Source: an uncultured Roseburia sp.
GTDB taxonomy: Bacteria; Bacillota; Clostridia; Lachnospirales; Lachnospiraceae
Direction: 5' to 3'
NCBI GenBank assembly: GCA_947174805.1
Contig: CAMWKH010000003.1
Location: forward strand, 62,001-126,000
DNA length: 64,000 nucleotides
Part shown: positions 61,524 through 64,000 of the stretch, in pieces
Layout: every line of letters starts with the position of its first letter
How positions within the stretch are numbered: position 1 is the first letter of the stretch
Position numbers and translations under genes: made by a program
Notes under the pieces: generated by a model
Database searches by the model: none
The model's input: only the letters and a program-made list of their open reading frames with translations
What the model was told of the DNA's origin: nothing

Positions 61524-62534
61524 ATGGCTTTATTTGAATCATATGAAAGAAGAATTGACCAGATTAATGCTGTGCTGAACAGCTATGGTATCAGCTCTGT
61601 AGAGGAAGCTGAAAAAATTACAAAAGACGCTGGACTTGACGTATACGAGCAGGTAAAGAAAATCCAGCCAATCTGTTTCGAGAACGCTTGCTGGGCATAT
61701 ACAGTTGGTGCAGCCATCGCCATCAAAAAGGGCGCTGTAAAAGCTGCTGACGCCGCTGCTGCCATCGGCGAGGGCCTTCAGGCATTTTGTATTCCCGGCT
61801 CTGTTGCAGACCACAGAAAAGTAGGTCTTGGACATGGCAATCTTGGAAAAATGTTATTGGAAGAAGAGACAGAGTGCTTCTGTTTCCTGGCAGGACATGA
61901 GTCCTTTGCAGCTGCTGAGGGCGCAATCGGTATTGCCGAGAAAGCAAACAAAGTACGTCAAAAACCCCTTCGTGTTATCTTAAACGGACTTGGAAAAGAC
62001 GCTGCACAGATTATTTCCCGTATCAACGGATTTACATTTGTTGAGACAAAATATGACTACAAAGAGGCAAAGGTCAACGTAGTATATGAGAAAGCATATT
62101 CTGACGGACTCCGGGCAACTGTAAAATGTTACGGTGCAGACGACGTTCAGGAAGGTGTTGCAATTATGCATATGGAGAACGTAGGTGTATCTATCACAGG
62201 AAACTCCACCAACCCTACACGTTTCCAGCATCCTGTTGCAGGTACATACAAAAAAGAATGTATCGAGCAGGGCAAGAATTACTTCTCCGTGGCATCCGGC
62301 GGCGGTACAGGACGTACCCTTCACCCGGATAACATGGCTGCAGGCCCGGCATCCTATGGTATGACAGATACTATGGGACGTATGCACTCTGACGCACAGT
62401 TTGCAGGCTCCTCCTCCGTACCGGCTCACGTGGAAATGATGGGATTGATCGGAATGGGAAATAATCCTATGGTTGGCGCTACTGTGGCTGTGGCAGTTTC
62501 CATCGAGGAAGCTCATAAGGCTGGAAAGTGCTAA
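61524..62534 (+). CDS. GGGtGRT protein
   Basis: A 336-residue cytoplasmic protein of the family named after its motif, here SGGGTGRTLHPDN. Other fixed segments are NSTNPTRFQHP and the C-terminal MGLIGMGNNPMVGATVAVAV. Its codon use matches the preceding gene, and both look highly expressed. It starts 19 nt after the NifU-like gene behind AAAGGAG and a terminator follows, so the two form an isolated bicistronic operon. The biochemical role is unknown; the link to an iron-sulfur scaffold hints at a metal or redox function. Confidence 0.8.
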   Translation: MALFESYERRIDQINAVLNSYGISSVEEAEKITKDAGLDVYEQVKKIQPICFENACWAYTVGAAIAIKKGAVKAADAAAAIGEGLQAFCIPGSVADHRKVGLGHGNLGKMLLEEETECFCFLAGHESFAAAEGAIGIAEKANKVRQKPLRVILNGLGKDAAQIISRINGFTFVETKYDYKEAKVNVVYEKAYSDGLRATVKCYGADDVQEGVAIMHMENVGVSITGNSTNPTRFQHPVAGTYKKECIEQGKNYFSVASGGGTGRTLHPDNMAAGPASYGMTDTMGRMHSDAQFAGSSSVPAHVEMMGLIGMGNNPMVGATVAVAVSIEEAHKAGKC

Positions 62535-62618
62535 TTCTGATAAATTACTGACATTTTACGTTTTTGACCTAGGCGGATATTAGCAGAGAAAATCAAATGT
62601 GTCCATTGGGCACAAAGC

Positions 62619-62658
62619 GAACCCCCAAGGAGGGCGACTCCTTGGGGGTTCTTTTCCT
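62619..62658 (+). terminator. Terminator of the GGGtGRT operon
   Basis: A 14-bp stem GAACCCCCAAGGAG/CTCCTTGGGGGTTC with a 5-nt loop and a T-rich tail. Confidence 0.92.
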
Positions 62659-62918
62659 TTAAATTGAGATTATTGCTGTTCCTTGCTATTCTATGCCTGT
62701 GATAACATGTCTTTTAATACTAACATATCGTCTAAATCATTATAACCGTATGTGTTTTTCAGACTATCAAGCAATTCCTTTATTTTGAGTATATAAAATT
62801 TGCAATTTTGCCCGTTTTCTTAACATTTTTATCCCGTGTACAGTGCGGTGAGAAAAATTTGAAAAAATCGCACAAATCCCTTATCATATCCGTTATACAT
62901 TGTGAAAGGAGGATTTCT
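62659..62918. other. Gap before the sigma factor gene
   Basis: No supported gene. On the minus strand a frame of about 42 codons ending at 62691 is open (LLDSLKNTYGYNDLDD...) but lacks a start codon and ribosome-binding site. The last 60 bp hold the promoter listed next. Confidence 0.5.
62859..62887 (+). promoter_or_regulatory. Promoter of the ECF sigma factor gene
   Basis: TTGAAA (5 of 6) at 62859-62864, 17-nt spacer, TATCAT (5 of 6) at 62882-62887; a SigA-type promoter. Confidence 0.6.
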
Positions 62919-63377
62919 TTGTCCATGGACTACGAAGAACAATATGACAGGATATACCGGTACTGTTATTACAAGCTTAAGCAAAAAGAAATGGCAGAGG
63001 ATATCACCCAGGAAACCTTTCTCCGCTTTTTCGGGAAAGAAAAGTATAGGGAGGGGGAACATCCCATGAAGGTAATGTATACCATAGCAAAAAACCTCTG
63101 CACCGATGAATTTCGGAAAAAGAATTGCATGTTTCTTGAGGATGTGAAGGGGGAAGTGTTACAGAACAAGGGGCCGGAGGATGATATTGTAAATGCCGGG
63201 GCCCTTAGCCTTGCAATGGAAAAATTAGACAATATTTCCCGTGAAATTTTGTTTTTCCGCTTTGTAAACCAGGAATCTTTTGCCGTCATTGGGGGGATGT
63301 ACCACCTTTCCAGATATGCGGTTTACCGGAAATATCAAAAGGCTCTTAAAATATTGAGAAAGGAGTTGGAAAAATAG
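62919..63377 (+). CDS. ECF-type RNA polymerase sigma factor
   Basis: A 152-residue sigma-70-like protein with only regions 2 and 4. Region 2: YDRIYRYCYYKLKQKEMAEDITQETFLRFF. Region 4: about 100-150, ISREILFFRFVNQESFAVIGGMYHLSRYAVYRKYQKAL, where the recognition helix lies. The TTG at 62919 is chosen because AAAGGAGG lies 6 nt ahead; the ATG at 62925 is the alternative. The next gene, 4 nt downstream, encodes a membrane protein that could be its anti-sigma or a co-regulated transporter part. Confidence 0.85.
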   Translation: MSMDYEEQYDRIYRYCYYKLKQKEMAEDITQETFLRFFGKEKYREGEHPMKVMYTIAKNLCTDEFRKKNCMFLEDVKGEVLQNKGPEDDIVNAGALSLAMEKLDNISREILFFRFVNQESFAVIGGMYHLSRYAVYRKYQKALKILRKELEK

Positions 63378-63381
63378 TCAT

Positions 63382-64000
63382 ATGAGATGGAAGAAAAAAC
63401 AGATAAAGCAGGAGTTTGTAAAAATGTATGAGGCCCCGGAGCCTTTGGGAAAACAGGAATTTTTAAAGCAGTTTGACACCTGCTATCTCTCTGGGGGGCA
63501 GTTTATGTGGCAGCAGCTTTTTTACATTAAAAAATGGATGTGGATTTTTTCTGCGGGAATCTTTTTCCTGGGGGCAATACTTAGCAGGAACTTAGACAGG
63601 GAGACGGTTTGGGTCATCTCTGCCCTGATTCCGTTTCTGGCCCTGACACTTTTGACGGAGAGCGGCAGGTCAAGGGTTTACGGTATGGATGAATTGGAAT
63701 ATGCCACAAGATTTTCCTTAAAGAGCCTGATGCTTGCAAGGATGGGAAGTCTGGGGCTTTTTCACGGCGTGATTTTGCTGCTGCTCTTTTTGTGCATAGG
63801 CACAGGATTTTTCCCGGAACCGGAGGATATGCTTTATTTTTTAGTCCCCTACTTTTTAACGGTTTCCCTGGGGCTTTCCCTGCTTCGGAGATTCCGGGGA
63901 AGGGAGATTTTGTATATCTCCTTGGGGGTGCCGGCTTTTGTAAGCCTTTTTGTGGCTGTGGCAAACCAGATCTATCCTTTGTACAGTATATCTATGGTGA
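63382..64000 (+). CDS. Integral membrane protein, incomplete at the window end
   Basis: The frame is open from an ATG at 63382 to the last base, at least 206 codons with no stop. A basic N-terminal 50 residues (RWKKKQIKQEFVKMYEAPEP) precede about five hydrophobic segments (about 53-70, 74-92, 118-140, 150-167 and 180-200). The spacing of 4 nt from the sigma gene implies co-expression. No anti-sigma zinc motif is seen. The cytoplasmic N-terminus suits an anti-sigma role or the permease part of an ABC system, but neither can be decided. Confidence 0.7.
   Translation, partial: MRWKKKQIKQEFVKMYEAPEPLGKQEFLKQFDTCYLSGGQFMWQQLFYIKKWMWIFSAGIFFLGAILSRNLDRETVWVISALIPFLALTLLTESGRSRVYGMDELEYATRFSLKSLMLARMGSLGLFHGVILLLLFLCIGTGFFPEPEDMLYFLVPYFLTVSLGLSLLRRFRGREILYISLGVPAFVSLFVAVANQIYPLYSISMV

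Noticed and set aside
62691-62819. Minus-strand frame of about 42 codons resembling a small helical protein (possibly Spo0E-like)
   Set aside because: No start codon, no ribosome-binding site, and the Spo0E signature is not convincing.

Overview
The window looks like chromosomal DNA of an anaerobic, endospore-forming Firmicute of the Clostridia, most likely family Lachnospiraceae. The evidence is the gene order (lepB-rbgA-rnhB; asp23-nusB-xseA-xseB-ispA-dxs-tlyA-argR-recN-spoIVB, as in Bacillus and Clostridium), the presence of spoIVB and spo0A, strong AGGAGG ribosome-binding sites, and families typical of Lachnospiraceae (DUF5688, the NifU-like/GGGtGRT pair, an orphan MsmK-type ATPase, the GlgC/GlgD pair). 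No genus is claimed. Gene calls rest on motif recognition by eye; no database search was run.

Layout. 1-14 kb is housekeeping: signal peptidase, the ribosome-assembly GTPase RbgA, RNase HII, a FliK-like/FlhB-like pair, YraN, a laccase-domain protein, a self-regulated GntR/ABC operon, a PDZ-radical SAM protein, Der, PlsY, GpsA and a dUTPase. 14-18 kb holds a large hybrid sensor kinase and a two-receiver response regulator. 18-23 kb has glycogen genes glgC-glgD facing away from an orphan sugar-ABC ATPase and a CdaR-type regulator. 23-33.5 kb is the nusB-to-spoIVB operon (DNA repair, isoprenoid precursors, NAD kinase, arginine repressor, sporulation protease).

33.5-46.2 kb is the accessory part. 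It separates spoIVB from spo0A, which are neighbours in most spore formers. It begins with a decayed mobile segment flanked by two copies of the spoIVB 3' end (Rpn-type nuclease, a small kinase, a relaxase fragment, an esterase). An agr-type quorum-sensing locus follows in the order agrA-agrC-agrD-agrB; its 52-residue peptide gene is easily missed. Next come an orphan LytTR regulator with paired direct repeats at two promoters, two Xre regulators, a structured non-coding segment, and a TRAP transporter whose large membrane subunit is fused to its solute-binding protein.

46-64 kb returns to core genes: spo0A behind a cluster of 0A-box-like sites, glgA, a DUF5688 protein, tRNA-Thr(CGU), an Sfp-type phosphopantetheinyl transferase, a NitT/TauT-type ABC pair lacking a binding protein, queH, argH, asd, an AAA-like protein with a broken P-loop, topB, a left-handed beta-helix protein, the NifU-like/GGGtGRT pair, and an ECF sigma factor followed by a membrane protein that runs off the end.

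The most notable points are the agrD-like peptide and its reversed agr order, the paired 21-bp-spaced repeats at the orphan LytTR gene and the Xre gene, the spoIVB-tail duplication marking an old integration, the DctM-DctP fusion, the structured RNA near 42.1 kb, and the GGGtGRT pair of unknown function.
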